Shown here: piece by piece, positions 9,203 to 18,114 of the stretch
Numbering within the stretch: the first letter of the stretch is position 1
Layout: the number at the start of each line of letters is the position of its first letter
Source of the DNA: Pseudomonas oryzicola
GTDB lineage: Bacteria; Pseudomonadota; Gammaproteobacteria; Pseudomonadales; Pseudomonadaceae
Assembly: GCF_014269185.2 (NCBI RefSeq)
Contig: NZ_JABWRZ020000001.1
Span: forward strand, 1,079,001-1,143,000
Direction of reading: 5' to 3'
Length of the DNA stretch: 64,000 nucleotides
The notes under the pieces: model-generated
The model's database searches: none
What the model was told of the DNA's origin: nothing
Seen by the model: only the letters and a program-made list of their open reading frames with translations
Position numbers and translations under genes: made by a program

Positions 9203-9244
9203 CTGTGAGATCGAGCGCCGCCCGCGCGGCGCTCGATCTCACAG
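9203..9244. terminator. Very strong 19-bp hairpin ending the efflux operon
   Basis: The bases 9203-9221 pair perfectly with 9226-9244 around a 4-base loop (CCGC). It separates the efflux operon from the convergent stress-protein gene. There is no long T-tract on either side. Confidence 0.7.
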
Positions 9245-9261
9245 GCGATACACTTCTCAAG

Positions 9262-9714
9262 TCATACCCCCGCAGCCCCCACCAACACCGGCACCTCAAC
9301 CCGGTCAATCACCTTCGCGCTGATCGACGGATCCAGCAACCGCCCCAGCCGCGACAGGTGGCGGTGGCCCATGATGATCAGCTCGCAGTTCAGTTTCTGT
9401 GCCTTGCTGACAATTGCCTCGACCGGTTGCCCGGCAACCACGCAGCCCTGGCTGTCGAAGCCGGCCTGTTGCAATAGCGCCACCGCTTCGGCCACGGCGC
9501 GCTCACCCAGGCGTTGTTCCTCGCAGGCGGCGGGGTATTCCTCCAGTTCCTCGGTGGTGTAAGGCGCGGGTTGGTCGTGCACGGCGAAAGTCGAGTCGAT
9601 GGCCAGCAGCACGTGCAATTCATGATCGCCAGGGTGGCAATAGCGACGGGCGAGGGTGAGCAGGGCGGTGGAGGCGGGGGAGGCATCGATGGCGATCAGG
9701 ACGGGGCTGGGCAT
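9262..9714 (-). CDS. Universal stress protein (UspA family)
   Basis: The 150-residue single-domain Usp has an N-terminal strand with the ATP-site aspartate (VLIAIDASPAS) and the C-terminal nucleotide-binding block, here IIMGHRHLSRLGRLLDPSISAKVI, which follows the family's G-x2-H/G-x9-G-S/N layout with a histidine variation. The ATG at 9714 has an AAGGA site 7 bases upstream. Proteins of this family act in survival under starvation and envelope or oxidative stress. It stands alone between two efflux systems and shares no operon. Confidence 0.88.
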   Translation of the reverse strand: MPSPVLIAIDASPASTALLTLARRYCHPGDHELHVLLAIDSTFAVHDQPAPYTTEELEEYPAACEEQRLGERAVAEAVALLQQAGFDSQGCVVAGQPVEAIVSKAQKLNCELIIMGHRHLSRLGRLLDPSISAKVIDRVEVPVLVGAAGV

Positions 9715-9873
9715 GCGGGATCCTTGGCTGAGGCTGGCTGATGTGCCAATGCCTCATTTATGGCCGAACACAGCCAGCTAATAAATGCCCCGCCACGCAC
9801 GAGCGCATTGCGCCTGGTGCAATCCGCCAACCTGCTACCATCGCCATTCCCACAGCTGTCACGGAAAACGGCC

Positions 9874-10782
9874 ATGCAACTCCCGGACATGAACCTGCTC
9901 GTCGCCCTCGATGCCCTGCTCGATGAAGGCAGCGTGGTCGGCGCGGCGCAGCGCATGAACCTGAGCCCGGCGGCGATGAGCCGGACCTTGGGGCGCATCC
10001 GCGATGCCCTGGGCGATCCGGTCCTGGTGCGCGCCGGCCGTGGCCTGGTGCCGACGCCGCGGGCGCTGGCCCTGCGCGAACAGGTGGCAACGCTGGTGGA
10101 GCAGGCCGGCGAGGTGTTCCGCAGTGCCGACGAAGTCGACCTGCCCAAGCTCGACCGGGCCTTCAACATCCGCACCAATGACCTGTTCATTGCCTTGTAC
10201 GGCGCCCAGCTGCTACGGCGCATGCACGAGCAGGCGCCGCGCACGGTGCTGCGTTTCGTGCCGGAAAGCCCCGGCGGTGATGATGACAGTGTGCTGCGCG
10301 ACGGGCGTACCGACCTGATCATCAGTTCGACCATGGAGCTGGGGCCGGAGATCAAGGTGCAAAGCCTGTTCCAGACCTACTATGTGGGCCTGGCCAGGCG
10401 CGACCACCCGATTTTCCAGCAGCCGATAACGCCCACCAGTTTCGCCAGTTATCCACAGATCAGCGTATCTCGCCGTGGTCGGGCCAACGGGCCGATCGAT
10501 GTCGAGCTGGCCAACTGCAAGGTACAGCGGCGGGTGGCGTTGATTACCCCAAGCTTTCACTCGGCGCTGTTCTCGCTGCCGGATTCCGACCTGATCCTGC
10601 CGATGCCGGCGAATATTCTCAACAGCGTGCACAAGCTTGGGCTACCGCTGCGTTCATTCGAGATCCCGGTGCCGTTGGAGCGGGTGACCGTGCTGCAGGC
10701 ATGGCATCCCCGCTTCCACAATGACCCGGCGCATCGCTGGTTGCGGCAGATCTTGAAGGCTTGCTGCAGTGTCGACCCTTGA
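9874..10782 (+). CDS. LysR-family transcriptional regulator
   Basis: The 302-residue regulator starts MQLPDMNLLVALDALLDEGSV, a classic LysR N-terminus of the NodD/PcpR/LinR-like type with the helix-turn-helix NLSPAAMSRTLGRIRDALGDPVLVR (about residues 30-55). The effector-binding domain follows. I take the ATG at 9874, since upstream in-frame starts would add a tail not seen in the family. It lies directly upstream of, and in the same direction as, an EmrAB-type efflux operon (155 bases) and probably controls it; this is positional inference. Confidence 0.87.
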   Translation: MQLPDMNLLVALDALLDEGSVVGAAQRMNLSPAAMSRTLGRIRDALGDPVLVRAGRGLVPTPRALALREQVATLVEQAGEVFRSADEVDLPKLDRAFNIRTNDLFIALYGAQLLRRMHEQAPRTVLRFVPESPGGDDDSVLRDGRTDLIISSTMELGPEIKVQSLFQTYYVGLARRDHPIFQQPITPTSFASYPQISVSRRGRANGPIDVELANCKVQRRVALITPSFHSALFSLPDSDLILPMPANILNSVHKLGLPLRSFEIPVPLERVTVLQAWHPRFHNDPAHRWLRQILKACCSVDP

Positions 10783-10937
10783 TCGCGGGTTGGCTGCTTC
10801 GCCGGCATACCCGGGAAGCAGTGCTGATGTGGATTGCGCCTGACGCAACTTAAACCTACCGAGAAGTCAGTTTTCGTCAGCATTCGACCTTCTTAGACTT
10901 GCTCCAGTCGCAAATTTGTTGCCGGAGATGTCTGCCC

Positions 10938-12476
10938 ATGAGTTCCCTGTCCGCCCCATCTGCCGCGCTCGCCGCGCCTGCGCCGGCAGCCCCTGCGCAG
11001 GCCGCGTTCGGCCTGCAGGTAGTGGTCGGGCTGTTCGGCGTATTGCTGGCCGTGTTGTGCGCAGGGCTCAACGAATCGGTGACCAAGATCTCCCTGGCCG
11101 ATATCCGCGGCGCCATGGGTATCGGTGCCGACGAAGGCGCCTGGCTGCTGGCGGTGTACAGCGCTGCCTCGGTGTCGGCCATGGCCTTCGCGCCCTGGCT
11201 GGCCACCACCTTCTCGTTACGGCGTTTCACCCTGTGCGCCATTGGCTTGTTCGCGTTGCTCGGCCTGCTGCAACCGTTCGCCCCCAACCTGCACAGCCTG
11301 ATGCTGCTGCGTGTGCTCCAGGGCTTCGCCTCGGGCGCGCTGCCGCCAATGCTGATGAGCGTGGCCCTGCGCTTCCTGCCGCCGGGCATCAAGGTCTATG
11401 GCCTGGCCTGCTACGCGCTCACCGCCACCTTTGGGCCCAACCTCGGCACGCCGCTGGCGGGGCTGTGGACCGAATACGTCGGCTGGCGCTGGGCGTTCTG
11501 GCAGATCATCCTGCCCTCGGCACTGGCCATGGCCTGTGTCGGCTGGGGCCTGCCGCAGGACCCGCTACGCCTGGAGCGCTTCCGGCAGTTCGACTGGCGT
11601 GGCGTGCTGCTCGGCCTGCCTGCCATCAGCTGTATCGTGCTGGGCTTGTCGCTGGGCGACCGCTGGGGCTGGTTCGATTCGCCGCTGATCTGCTGGCTGC
11701 TTGGCGGTGGCCTGCTGTTGCTGGTGCTGTTCATGTACAACGAATGGTCCGAGCCGCTGCCGTTCTTCCAGCTGCGCATGCTGTCGCGGCGCAACCTGAG
11801 TTTCGCCCTGGTCACCCTGGCCGGGGTGCTGATCGTGCTCTCGGGCGTGGGTAGCATTCCCTCGGCCTACCTCGCGCAGCTCCAGGGCTATCGCCCGGCG
11901 CAGACCAGCCCGCTGATGCTGCTGGTGGCAATGCCGCAACTGCTAGCTCTGCCACTGACGGCGGCGCTGTGCAACATCCGCGCAGTGGACTGCCGCTGGG
12001 TACTGGGCGCCGGCCTGGCGTTGCTGGCGGTGTCCTGCATCGGCAGCAGCCTGCTCACCGCCGAATGGATCCGTGGCGACTTCTATCCGTTCTACCTGCT
12101 GCAGGTGTTTGGCCAACCGATGGCCGTGCTGCCGCTACTGATGCTGTCCACCAACGGCATGACCCCGCAGGAAGGCCCATTCGCTTCCAGCTGGTTCAAC
12201 ACCGTGAAGGGCCTGGCAGCGGTGATCGCCGGTGGCCTGCTGGACGCCCTGGGCACTGTGCGTCGGCACTTCCATTCCAATCACCTGGTGGACAGCCTGG
12301 GTAACGCTCCGCTGGTCGACGATCACGCCGTGGGCCTGGCCAAGCGTATCCATGAACAGGCGTTGGTGCTGACCTCGGCCGACCTCTACCTGGTCATGGC
12401 CGGCATTGCCATGGCCTTGATCTGCCTGATTCCTTTCGTGCCTACCCGGGTCTACCCACCGCGCGCGGTGGCTTGA
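10938..12476 (+). CDS. MFS drug efflux transporter, DHA2 (EmrB/QacA) type
   Basis: The 512-residue inner-membrane protein has about 14 predicted helices, the DHA2 layout, and pairs with an EmrA-like adaptor and an outer-membrane channel downstream. The first helix (VVGLFGVLLAVLCAGLNE) is followed by a DIRGAMGIGADEGAWL stretch typical of EmrB N-termini, where loop residues vary between D and N. The start chosen is the ATG at 10938, with GGAG 10 bases before it, rather than a TTG 13 codons earlier. The first gene of a three-gene drug-efflux operon; the substrate is unknown. Confidence 0.9.
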   Translation: MSSLSAPSAALAAPAPAAPAQAAFGLQVVVGLFGVLLAVLCAGLNESVTKISLADIRGAMGIGADEGAWLLAVYSAASVSAMAFAPWLATTFSLRRFTLCAIGLFALLGLLQPFAPNLHSLMLLRVLQGFASGALPPMLMSVALRFLPPGIKVYGLACYALTATFGPNLGTPLAGLWTEYVGWRWAFWQIILPSALAMACVGWGLPQDPLRLERFRQFDWRGVLLGLPAISCIVLGLSLGDRWGWFDSPLICWLLGGGLLLLVLFMYNEWSEPLPFFQLRMLSRRNLSFALVTLAGVLIVLSGVGSIPSAYLAQLQGYRPAQTSPLMLLVAMPQLLALPLTAALCNIRAVDCRWVLGAGLALLAVSCIGSSLLTAEWIRGDFYPFYLLQVFGQPMAVLPLLMLSTNGMTPQEGPFASSWFNTVKGLAAVIAGGLLDALGTVRRHFHSNHLVDSLGNAPLVDDHAVGLAKRIHEQALVLTSADLYLVMAGIAMALICLIPFVPTRVYPPRAVA

Positions 12477-12504
12477 ACCCAGGGTGAATTCGAGAACCAC
12501 TGAA

Positions 12505-13566
12505 ATGACCAACAACCGCAAAACCCTGATCATCGGCTCGGTGCTTGCCGTGGCCGTCCTGGCCGGCATCGTCGGCCCCTGGCTGCTCGGCAGCGACCAC
12601 CGCCAGAGCACCAACGATGCCTATGTGGTCGCTGACTACACCGTGGTCGCGCCGAAGGTCGCCGGCTTCATCAAGGAGGTGCTGGTAGAAGACAACCAGC
12701 AGGTCAAGGCCGGCCAGTTGCTGGCGACCATCGATGCCCGTGACTACCAGGCCGCGCTGGCTGCCGCGCAGGCGCAGCTGTTGGTGGCCAAGGCGCAGAG
12801 CGCCGATGCCAGGGCCACCCTCGAACGCCAGGCCGCACTGATTGCCCAGGCCGAGGCCGAGGTGAAAGCCGCCCAGGCCGAAGCTGCATTCGCCGACCAT
12901 GAAGTGCACCGCTACAGCCGCCTGGCCGAGCAGGGCGCCGGTACCGTGCAGAATGCCCAGCAGGCGCGCAGCAGGGTCGACCAGGCGCGCGCACGCCTGG
13001 CCAATGCCCAGGCGGCGTTGGTGGCAGCGCGCAAACAGGTGGATATCCTCAGCGCCCAGGTGGCCAGTGCCGATGGCCAGCTCAAGCGCGCCGAGGCTGG
13101 GCTGGAAAAGGCCCAGCTCGACTTGTCCTACACCCGCATCACGGCACCGGTGGACGGCATGGTCGGCGAGCGCGCCTTGCGCGTCGGCGCCTACGTCAAC
13201 CCGGGCACCCGCCTGCTGTCGGTGGTGCCGTTGCAGCAGGCCTACGTGGTCGGCAACTTCCAGGAAACCCAGCTGACCCACGTGCAGCCCGGCCAGGCGG
13301 TGAGTATCAGCGTCGATACCTTCGCTGGCGAACGGCTGCAGGGCCATGTGGAAAGCATCGCTCCGGCCACTGGCGTGACCTTCGCTGCGGTCAAGCCGGA
13401 CAACGCTACCGGCAACTTCACCAAGGTGGTGCAGCGCATACCGGTGAAGATCGTCTTCGATGACGGCCAGCCGCTGCTTGCCCGCCTGCGCGTCGGCATG
13501 TCGGTGGAAGCGACCATCGACACCCGTGGCGACAAGCTGGACGGCAAAGAGGTAAGCGCACGATGA
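12505..13566 (+). CDS. EmrA/HlyD-family efflux adaptor
   Basis: The 353-residue membrane-fusion protein has one N-terminal membrane helix (about 9-28), then the EmrA landmark STNDAYVVADYTVVAPKVAG, a lipoyl half, a long alanine- and glutamine-rich helical hairpin (about 85-210) and the second lipoyl half (DLSYTRITAPVDGMVGERAL). It connects the MFS pump to the outer-membrane channel. A GTG seven codons upstream could also be used, but the ATG has better spacing. Its stop overlaps the next start by four bases (ATGA). Confidence 0.9.
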   Translation: MTNNRKTLIIGSVLAVAVLAGIVGPWLLGSDHRQSTNDAYVVADYTVVAPKVAGFIKEVLVEDNQQVKAGQLLATIDARDYQAALAAAQAQLLVAKAQSADARATLERQAALIAQAEAEVKAAQAEAAFADHEVHRYSRLAEQGAGTVQNAQQARSRVDQARARLANAQAALVAARKQVDILSAQVASADGQLKRAEAGLEKAQLDLSYTRITAPVDGMVGERALRVGAYVNPGTRLLSVVPLQQAYVVGNFQETQLTHVQPGQAVSISVDTFAGERLQGHVESIAPATGVTFAAVKPDNATGNFTKVVQRIPVKIVFDDGQPLLARLRVGMSVEATIDTRGDKLDGKEVSAR

Positions 13567-15014
13567 AGCCGGCATTGCTCCTGGGCCCGTTGCTGCTGGC
13601 CGTACTGATGGCTGGCTGCACCCTCGGCCCGGACTTCCAGCGGCCTGACAGCCAGGCACCGCAACAGTGGGCGCCGCTGCAAGGCGAAGCGGCGGCCAGC
13701 CAGCCGCAGGCCGAACCGCTGGAACTGCGCTGGTGGGAGAGCTTCCATGATGCCCGCCTTAGTGCCTTGATCCGGCGTGTTGCCGAGCGCAACCTCGACC
13801 TGCAGATGGCCAGCGCCCGCCTGCTGCAAAGCCGCGCCCTGCGCAGTACCGTGGCTGCCGCTGAAGCACCGTCGGTGGACATGAACGCCGGCTACAGCCG
13901 CGCGCGTAACAGTGCCGAAGGCTTGAGTGACCCGTCCGGCAAGGCGGGCAAGGAAGCCTTCAATCTCTGGCAGGGCGACCTGCTGGCCGGATGGGAGCTG
14001 GACCTGTGGGGGCGCGTGCGGCGCCAGGTCGAGGCTGCCGATGCCACGGTCGAAGTGGCCGAGAACGATCGCCGCGGCGTGCTGCTGGCATTGCTTTCGG
14101 AAACCGCCGGTAACTACATCCAGCTGCGCGCCGTGCAGCACACCATCGATGTGACCCGCGACAACCTCAAGGTCGCCCGGCACAGCCTGGAATTGTCCGA
14201 AAACCGCCAGGCCGAAGGTGTCGCCACACGCCTGGATGTCGCCCAGGCCAGTGCCCAGGTCGCCTCGATCGAGTCGCGCCTGCCCAGCCTGGAAGCGCGG
14301 CGCGATGACCTGGTCAACGCCCTCAGCCTGCTCGCCGCCGAACCGCCGCGCAGCCTCCAGGCCGAGTTGCTGCAGGGTGGCGAGCTGCCTGCGCCGCAGC
14401 AGAAGTTCGCCATTGGCTTGCCATCCGAACTGGCCGAACGCCGCCCGGACATTCGCCAGGCCGAGGCCCGCCTGCACGCCGCCACCGCCAGCATTGGCGT
14501 GGCCAACGCCGACTTCTACCCCAGCATCCGGCTGTCGGGCAGTGTCGGGTTCCAGGCCATGCAGCTGTCCGATTTCGGCGCCTGGGATTCGCGCCGTTTC
14601 GCCTTCGGGCCACAGCTGTCGCTGCCGATCTTCGAGGGTGGCCGGCTCAAGGGCACCCTCGAACTGCGCGAGGCACAGCAGCAGGAAGCGGCGCTGAACT
14701 ATCGCAAGGTGGTGCTGGGCGCCTGGCATGAAATCGACGATGTGCTACGCCTGTACAACGCCAGCCAGCTGCGCCGCGATCATTTGGCCGAGGCGGTGCG
14801 GCAGAACCGTATCGCCCTGGAGACTGCCCAGCGTCAGTATGTGGAAGGGGCGGTGGACTTTCTCAATGTGCTGACGGTGCAGAGTGCGTTGCTGGCCAGC
14901 GAGGAGCAGTGGATCGACAGTTCGGCGGCGGTGTCGCAGGCATTGGTGGGGCTGTACAAGGCCCTGGGTGGTGGCTGGCAGGCGTTCGATGCGCAGCCGG
15001 TGAAGAAAGCATAG
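13563..15014 (+). CDS. Efflux outer-membrane lipoprotein (NodT family)
   Basis: The 483-residue channel protein begins with a lipoprotein signal ending LMAGC, so the mature protein would be lipidated at about Cys-19, followed by the family N-terminus TLGPDFQRPD. It contains two OEP repeats, the ELDLWGRVRRQVEAADA block (about 145) and ISLP-like LSLPIFEGGRLKGTLELR (about 355). It completes an EmrAB-TolC-like pump. The overlap with the adaptor gene shows translational coupling. Although similar in plan to the 4411 lipoprotein, it is too divergent to be a recent duplicate. Confidence 0.9.
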   Translation: MKPALLLGPLLLAVLMAGCTLGPDFQRPDSQAPQQWAPLQGEAAASQPQAEPLELRWWESFHDARLSALIRRVAERNLDLQMASARLLQSRALRSTVAAAEAPSVDMNAGYSRARNSAEGLSDPSGKAGKEAFNLWQGDLLAGWELDLWGRVRRQVEAADATVEVAENDRRGVLLALLSETAGNYIQLRAVQHTIDVTRDNLKVARHSLELSENRQAEGVATRLDVAQASAQVASIESRLPSLEARRDDLVNALSLLAAEPPRSLQAELLQGGELPAPQQKFAIGLPSELAERRPDIRQAEARLHAATASIGVANADFYPSIRLSGSVGFQAMQLSDFGAWDSRRFAFGPQLSLPIFEGGRLKGTLELREAQQQEAALNYRKVVLGAWHEIDDVLRLYNASQLRRDHLAEAVRQNRIALETAQRQYVEGAVDFLNVLTVQSALLASEEQWIDSSAAVSQALVGLYKALGGGWQAFDAQPVKKA

Positions 15015-15081
15015 CGAGAGGGGCCGCCCTGCGGCCGATCGTGGGCGCGCCGGTGAACAGGTCGGCACCAGGGCGGAAAAT

Positions 15082-15894
15082 TCACAGCGGGCGCAACAGG
15101 CCAAAGCGCTTGCGCAGCGCCCGATCCAGTAGCCGCCGTGGCAGCAGCCGGGCCATCAGCGGCAACGCCGTGCTGCCATTGCCCAGGCGCACCATTGCCG
15201 GCACCGGCGACTTGCCGACTGCTGCCAATACGCCTTGGGCAAACACCGCCGCCGAAGTGGGTTTATCCTGCGATGCACGCGCCCGTGCCTGCACCTGCTC
15301 ACGCAATGGCCACCATGCCGAGTCCGCTGCCAGTACCTGCTCGGCCTGGCGTTGGGCATTGCTGGCGAACTGCGAGGCAATCGCCCCCGGTTGCACTTCC
15401 ATCACCTGTACGCCGAACGGTGCCAGCTCCAGGCGCAAGGCATCGCTCAGCGCATGCACGGCGGCTTTCGAGGCGCAGTAAGCACCGGCGAAGGGGGTTA
15501 CCAGCACGCCGGAAACGCTGCCGATGTTCACCACCAGGCCACGTGTACGGCGCAGCAGCGGGAACAGGGCGCGAGTGACGCCGACCACGGCGAAGACGTT
15601 GGTTTCGAACTGCTGGCGCAGGGCCTCCACGCCGCCATCGAGCAATGGGCCCATGGCACCGTATCCGGCGTTATTGATCAGGATGTCGAGGGTTTCCAGC
15701 TCTTCGGCCAGGCGGGCCAGGGCTTTGCTGTCGTTAACGTCCAGTTGCCGGGCGGTGAAACCTGCGGCGTTCAGTTGCGCGACATCCTCGGGCTTGCGGG
15801 CGGTGGCCCAGACGTGATGGCCGGCATCGCGGAAGGCGTCGGCCAGGGCGCGGCCGATGCCGCTAGAACAACCGGTGATCAGTACGGTGGGCAT
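15082..15894 (-). CDS. Short-chain dehydrogenase/reductase
   Basis: The 270-residue classical SDR has the cofactor motif TGCSSGIG (residues 7-14), the NNAGYG motif (about 74), the catalytic serine in VNIGSVSG (about 123) and the Y-x-x-x-K pair in AYCASKAAVHA (about 136). These point to an NAD(P)H-dependent oxidoreductase of the cytosol. It has no operon partner, and its substrate is unknown. Confidence 0.88.
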   Translation of the reverse strand: MPTVLITGCSSGIGRALADAFRDAGHHVWATARKPEDVAQLNAAGFTARQLDVNDSKALARLAEELETLDILINNAGYGAMGPLLDGGVEALRQQFETNVFAVVGVTRALFPLLRRTRGLVVNIGSVSGVLVTPFAGAYCASKAAVHALSDALRLELAPFGVQVMEVQPGAIASQFASNAQRQAEQVLAADSAWWPLREQVQARARASQDKPTSAAVFAQGVLAAVGKSPVPAMVRLGNGSTALPLMARLLPRRLLDRALRKRFGLLRPL

Positions 15895-15928
15895 GGTTGG
15901 GGCCTGTAGTCAGGGGAATGTATTTTGG

Positions 15929-15967
15929 CTGTGCCGGCCTCTTCGCGGGTGAACCCGCTCCCACAGG
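15929..15967. repeat. REP element, single unit
   Basis: This is one copy of the Pseudomonas repetitive extragenic palindrome (CTTCGCGGGTGAACCCGC core, closing with TCCCACAGG), upstream of the short-chain dehydrogenase. The same unit occurs as inverted pairs at 21488-21578 and 44604-44720. Confidence 0.85.
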
Positions 15968-16005
15968 TACAGCGCTTTTCTCAGGAGTGGCGCTATCGCT
16001 GTGAA

Positions 16006-16470
16006 TCAATTGGCAAATGTACCTTGCAGATGCTCTGCACGGAATTCCAGGGTCTGCGGCCGGTACCCTGAGCGCAGTGGCGGCAGTGGCAGGCAGTCTT
16101 TCCATTCTGCCCCCGGTTGCAGCTCGCCCGGCCCACGATAGCGCGGGGCGTTGTAGGTGTTCTCGGCCAGGTTCACGGTATCGCCCGGCGCATACGCCGC
16201 CACGCGCCAGCGCAGTTCGGTCAACGGCACGTCGTTGCCGTTCTTCATGTGTACCTGCAGGGCACGGTCGGCGGGGCAATGTTCGGGGGCGTAGGCCAGG
16301 CGCAGGTCCAGGCGGGCCAACCGCGAAGTTTCGCGGGCGTCCTGCCAGACGACGAACAGGGCAACCAGGCCCAGGCCGCACACGGCCGCCAGCGAGATCG
16401 GCAGGGCCTTGGCCGGGTAGCGCAACAGCAGCACCAGCCAGGTGAGAATGAGGAAGGCGCCAATGATCAT
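16006..16470 (-). CDS. Conserved hypothetical membrane-anchored protein
   Basis: I do not recognise a named family. The 154-residue protein begins MIIGAFLILTWLVLLL and has two membrane helices (about 2-18 and 26-45), then a soluble domain of about 105 residues rich in L, R and P with two cysteines (PEHCPAD, KDCLPLP). Its conserved-looking stretch TELRWRVAAYAPGDT suggests a beta-sandwich. I take the ATG at 16470; an in-frame start further upstream would read through the heptamer repeat and is unlikely. It is monocistronic, between the dehydrogenase and the end of the alginate operon. Confidence 0.7.
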   Translation of the reverse strand: MIIGAFLILTWLVLLLRYPAKALPISLAAVCGLGLVALFVVWQDARETSRLARLDLRLAYAPEHCPADRALQVHMKNGNDVPLTELRWRVAAYAPGDTVNLAENTYNAPRYRGPGELQPGAEWKDCLPLPPLRSGYRPQTLEFRAEHLQGTFAN

Positions 16471-16510
16471 GATGGGCTGATTCCGACCGGGGATTCGGAC
16501 ATCTTGGAGC

Positions 16511-16545
16511 GCCAAGCGCCAAGCGCCAAGCGGCAAGCTGCAAGC
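16511..16545. repeat. Heptamer tandem repeat GCCAAGC
   Basis: Three perfect copies of GCCAAGC are followed by GGCAAGC and TGCAAGC, five units in all. It lies just upstream of the small membrane-protein gene and abuts the alginate-operon terminator. The last units pair with CTTGCAG sequences on the other side of that terminator. Confidence 0.8.
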
Positions 16546-16548
16546 CAC

Positions 16549-16611
16549 AAGAAAAAAGCGGGGCGGTGGTGAACCCGCGCTTGCAGATTCACCTCCGTCC
16601 CGCTTTTTCTT
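16549..16611. terminator. Bidirectional terminator of the alginate operon
   Basis: AAGAAAAAAGCGGG on the left pairs with CCCGCTTTTTCTT on the right, and an inner GGTGAA/TTCACC pair closes the loop. Read on the minus strand, the stem follows the algA stop and ends in a T-run, a normal intrinsic terminator. Confidence 0.75.
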
Positions 16612-16624
16612 GCAGCTTGCAGTT

Positions 16625-18082
16625 TTACTGCGCGATGGTCTTCACCGAAACGCCACGCTCGATCGGCGTGGATGTACGGCCATACACGTCCTCGAAGCGC
16701 TCGATGTCGTCCTCACCCAGGTAGCTGCCGGATTGCACCTCGATGATCTCCAGCGGGATCTTGCCCGGGTTGCGCAGGCGGTGCACCGAGGCGATCGGGA
16801 TGTAGGTCGACTGGTTCTCGGTCAGCAGGAACACGTTCTCGTCACAGGTCACCTCGGCAGTACCGGACACCACGATCCAGTGCTCGGCACGGTGATGGTG
16901 CATCTGCAGCGAAAGGCTGGCGCCCGGCTTGACGGTAATGTGCTTGACCTGGAAGCGGCCGCCCATGTCCACCGAATCGTACGAGCCCCACGGGCGGTAC
17001 ACTTCCAGGTGGTTCTGGGTTTCGCTGCGGCCCTGCTCGTCGAGGGTCTTGACCATCTGCTTGACGCCCTGGACCTTGTCCTTGTGGGCAATCATCATGG
17101 CGTCCTTGGTTTCTACCACCACGATGTTCTCCAGGCCGATCACCGACACCAGCTTGCCGTTGCCGTGGATCATGCAGTTGTGGCTGTCCTGCACCACCAC
17201 ATCGCCCTTGGTGACGTTGCCGTTGTCGTCCTTCTCGTGCACTTCCCACAGTGACGACCAGCAGCCCACGTCGCTCCAGCCGGCCGACATCGGCACCACG
17301 CAGGCGCGCTGGGTCTTTTCCATCACCGCATAGTCGATGGAGTTGTCCGGGCAGCAGGCGAAGGTGGCTTCATCGATGGTCAGCACATCGCCGTCTTCAC
17401 GGCTGCGCTCCAGGGCCAGTACGCAGGTGTCGTAGATGTCGCCGTCGTGCTTCTTCAGTTCTTCGAGGAAGCGGCTGGCACGGAACAGGAACATGCCGCT
17501 GTTCCAGAAGTAACCACCGGCCTGGACGAATTCGGCAGCGCGTTTTTCGTCGGGCTTCTCGACGAACTGCGCCACACGGGCCACGCCTTCCGGCAGCAGG
17601 GCGTCCTGGCTGGAGCGGATGTAGCCATAGCCGGTCTCCGGTTTGGTCGCCGGTACGCCGAACAGCACCATCTCGCCACGCTCGGCGGCCACGGTGGCCA
17701 GGGCCAGGGCGCGTTGCAGGGCCTTCTGATCATCGATCACATGGTCGGCCGGCAGCACCAGCATCAGTTCGTCGCGGCCTTCGTTGACCAGCTTCATGGC
17801 AGCCATGGCCACCGCCGGGGCAGTGTTACGGCCGAACGGCTCCATCAGGATGCCTTGGGTTTCCAGCTTCAGCGCGGCCAGTTGTTCCTGGACGATGAAC
17901 TTGTGGTCCTTGTTGCAGACCACGATCGGGGTGTCCATGCCTTCGAACACCAGGCGTTCCAGGGTTTGCTGGAACAGGGTGTGTTCACCGGTCAGGGCCA
18001 GGAACTGCTTGGGGAACTGCTTGCGCGACAGAGGCCACAGACGCGAACCGCTACCACCAGAAAGAATTACCGGGATCATCAT
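16625..18082 (-). CDS. algA: Bifunctional phosphomannose isomerase / GDP-mannose pyrophosphorylase
   Basis: The 485-residue enzyme carries out the first and third steps of GDP-mannose synthesis for alginate: fructose-6-P to mannose-6-P, and mannose-1-P plus GTP to GDP-mannose. The N-terminal nucleotidyltransferase domain has the signature LSGGSGSRLWPLSRKQFPKQ (about 8-27) and FVEKP (about 178); the C-terminal isomerase cupin has QMHHHRAEHWIVVSGTAEVT (about 405). Two adjacent ATGs are possible; the second (18079) has better spacing from GGAG. It is the last gene of the operon, as in P. aeruginosa. Confidence 0.97.
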   Translation of the reverse strand: MMIPVILSGGSGSRLWPLSRKQFPKQFLALTGEHTLFQQTLERLVFEGMDTPIVVCNKDHKFIVQEQLAALKLETQGILMEPFGRNTAPAVAMAAMKLVNEGRDELMLVLPADHVIDDQKALQRALALATVAAERGEMVLFGVPATKPETGYGYIRSSQDALLPEGVARVAQFVEKPDEKRAAEFVQAGGYFWNSGMFLFRASRFLEELKKHDGDIYDTCVLALERSREDGDVLTIDEATFACCPDNSIDYAVMEKTQRACVVPMSAGWSDVGCWSSLWEVHEKDDNGNVTKGDVVVQDSHNCMIHGNGKLVSVIGLENIVVVETKDAMMIAHKDKVQGVKQMVKTLDEQGRSETQNHLEVYRPWGSYDSVDMGGRFQVKHITVKPGASLSLQMHHHRAEHWIVVSGTAEVTCDENVFLLTENQSTYIPIASVHRLRNPGKIPLEIIEVQSGSYLGEDDIERFEDVYGRTSTPIERGVSVKTIAQ

Positions 18083-18114
18083 GTTTCTCCAATAGTCGTT
18101 TAGAGGCAGGGAAA

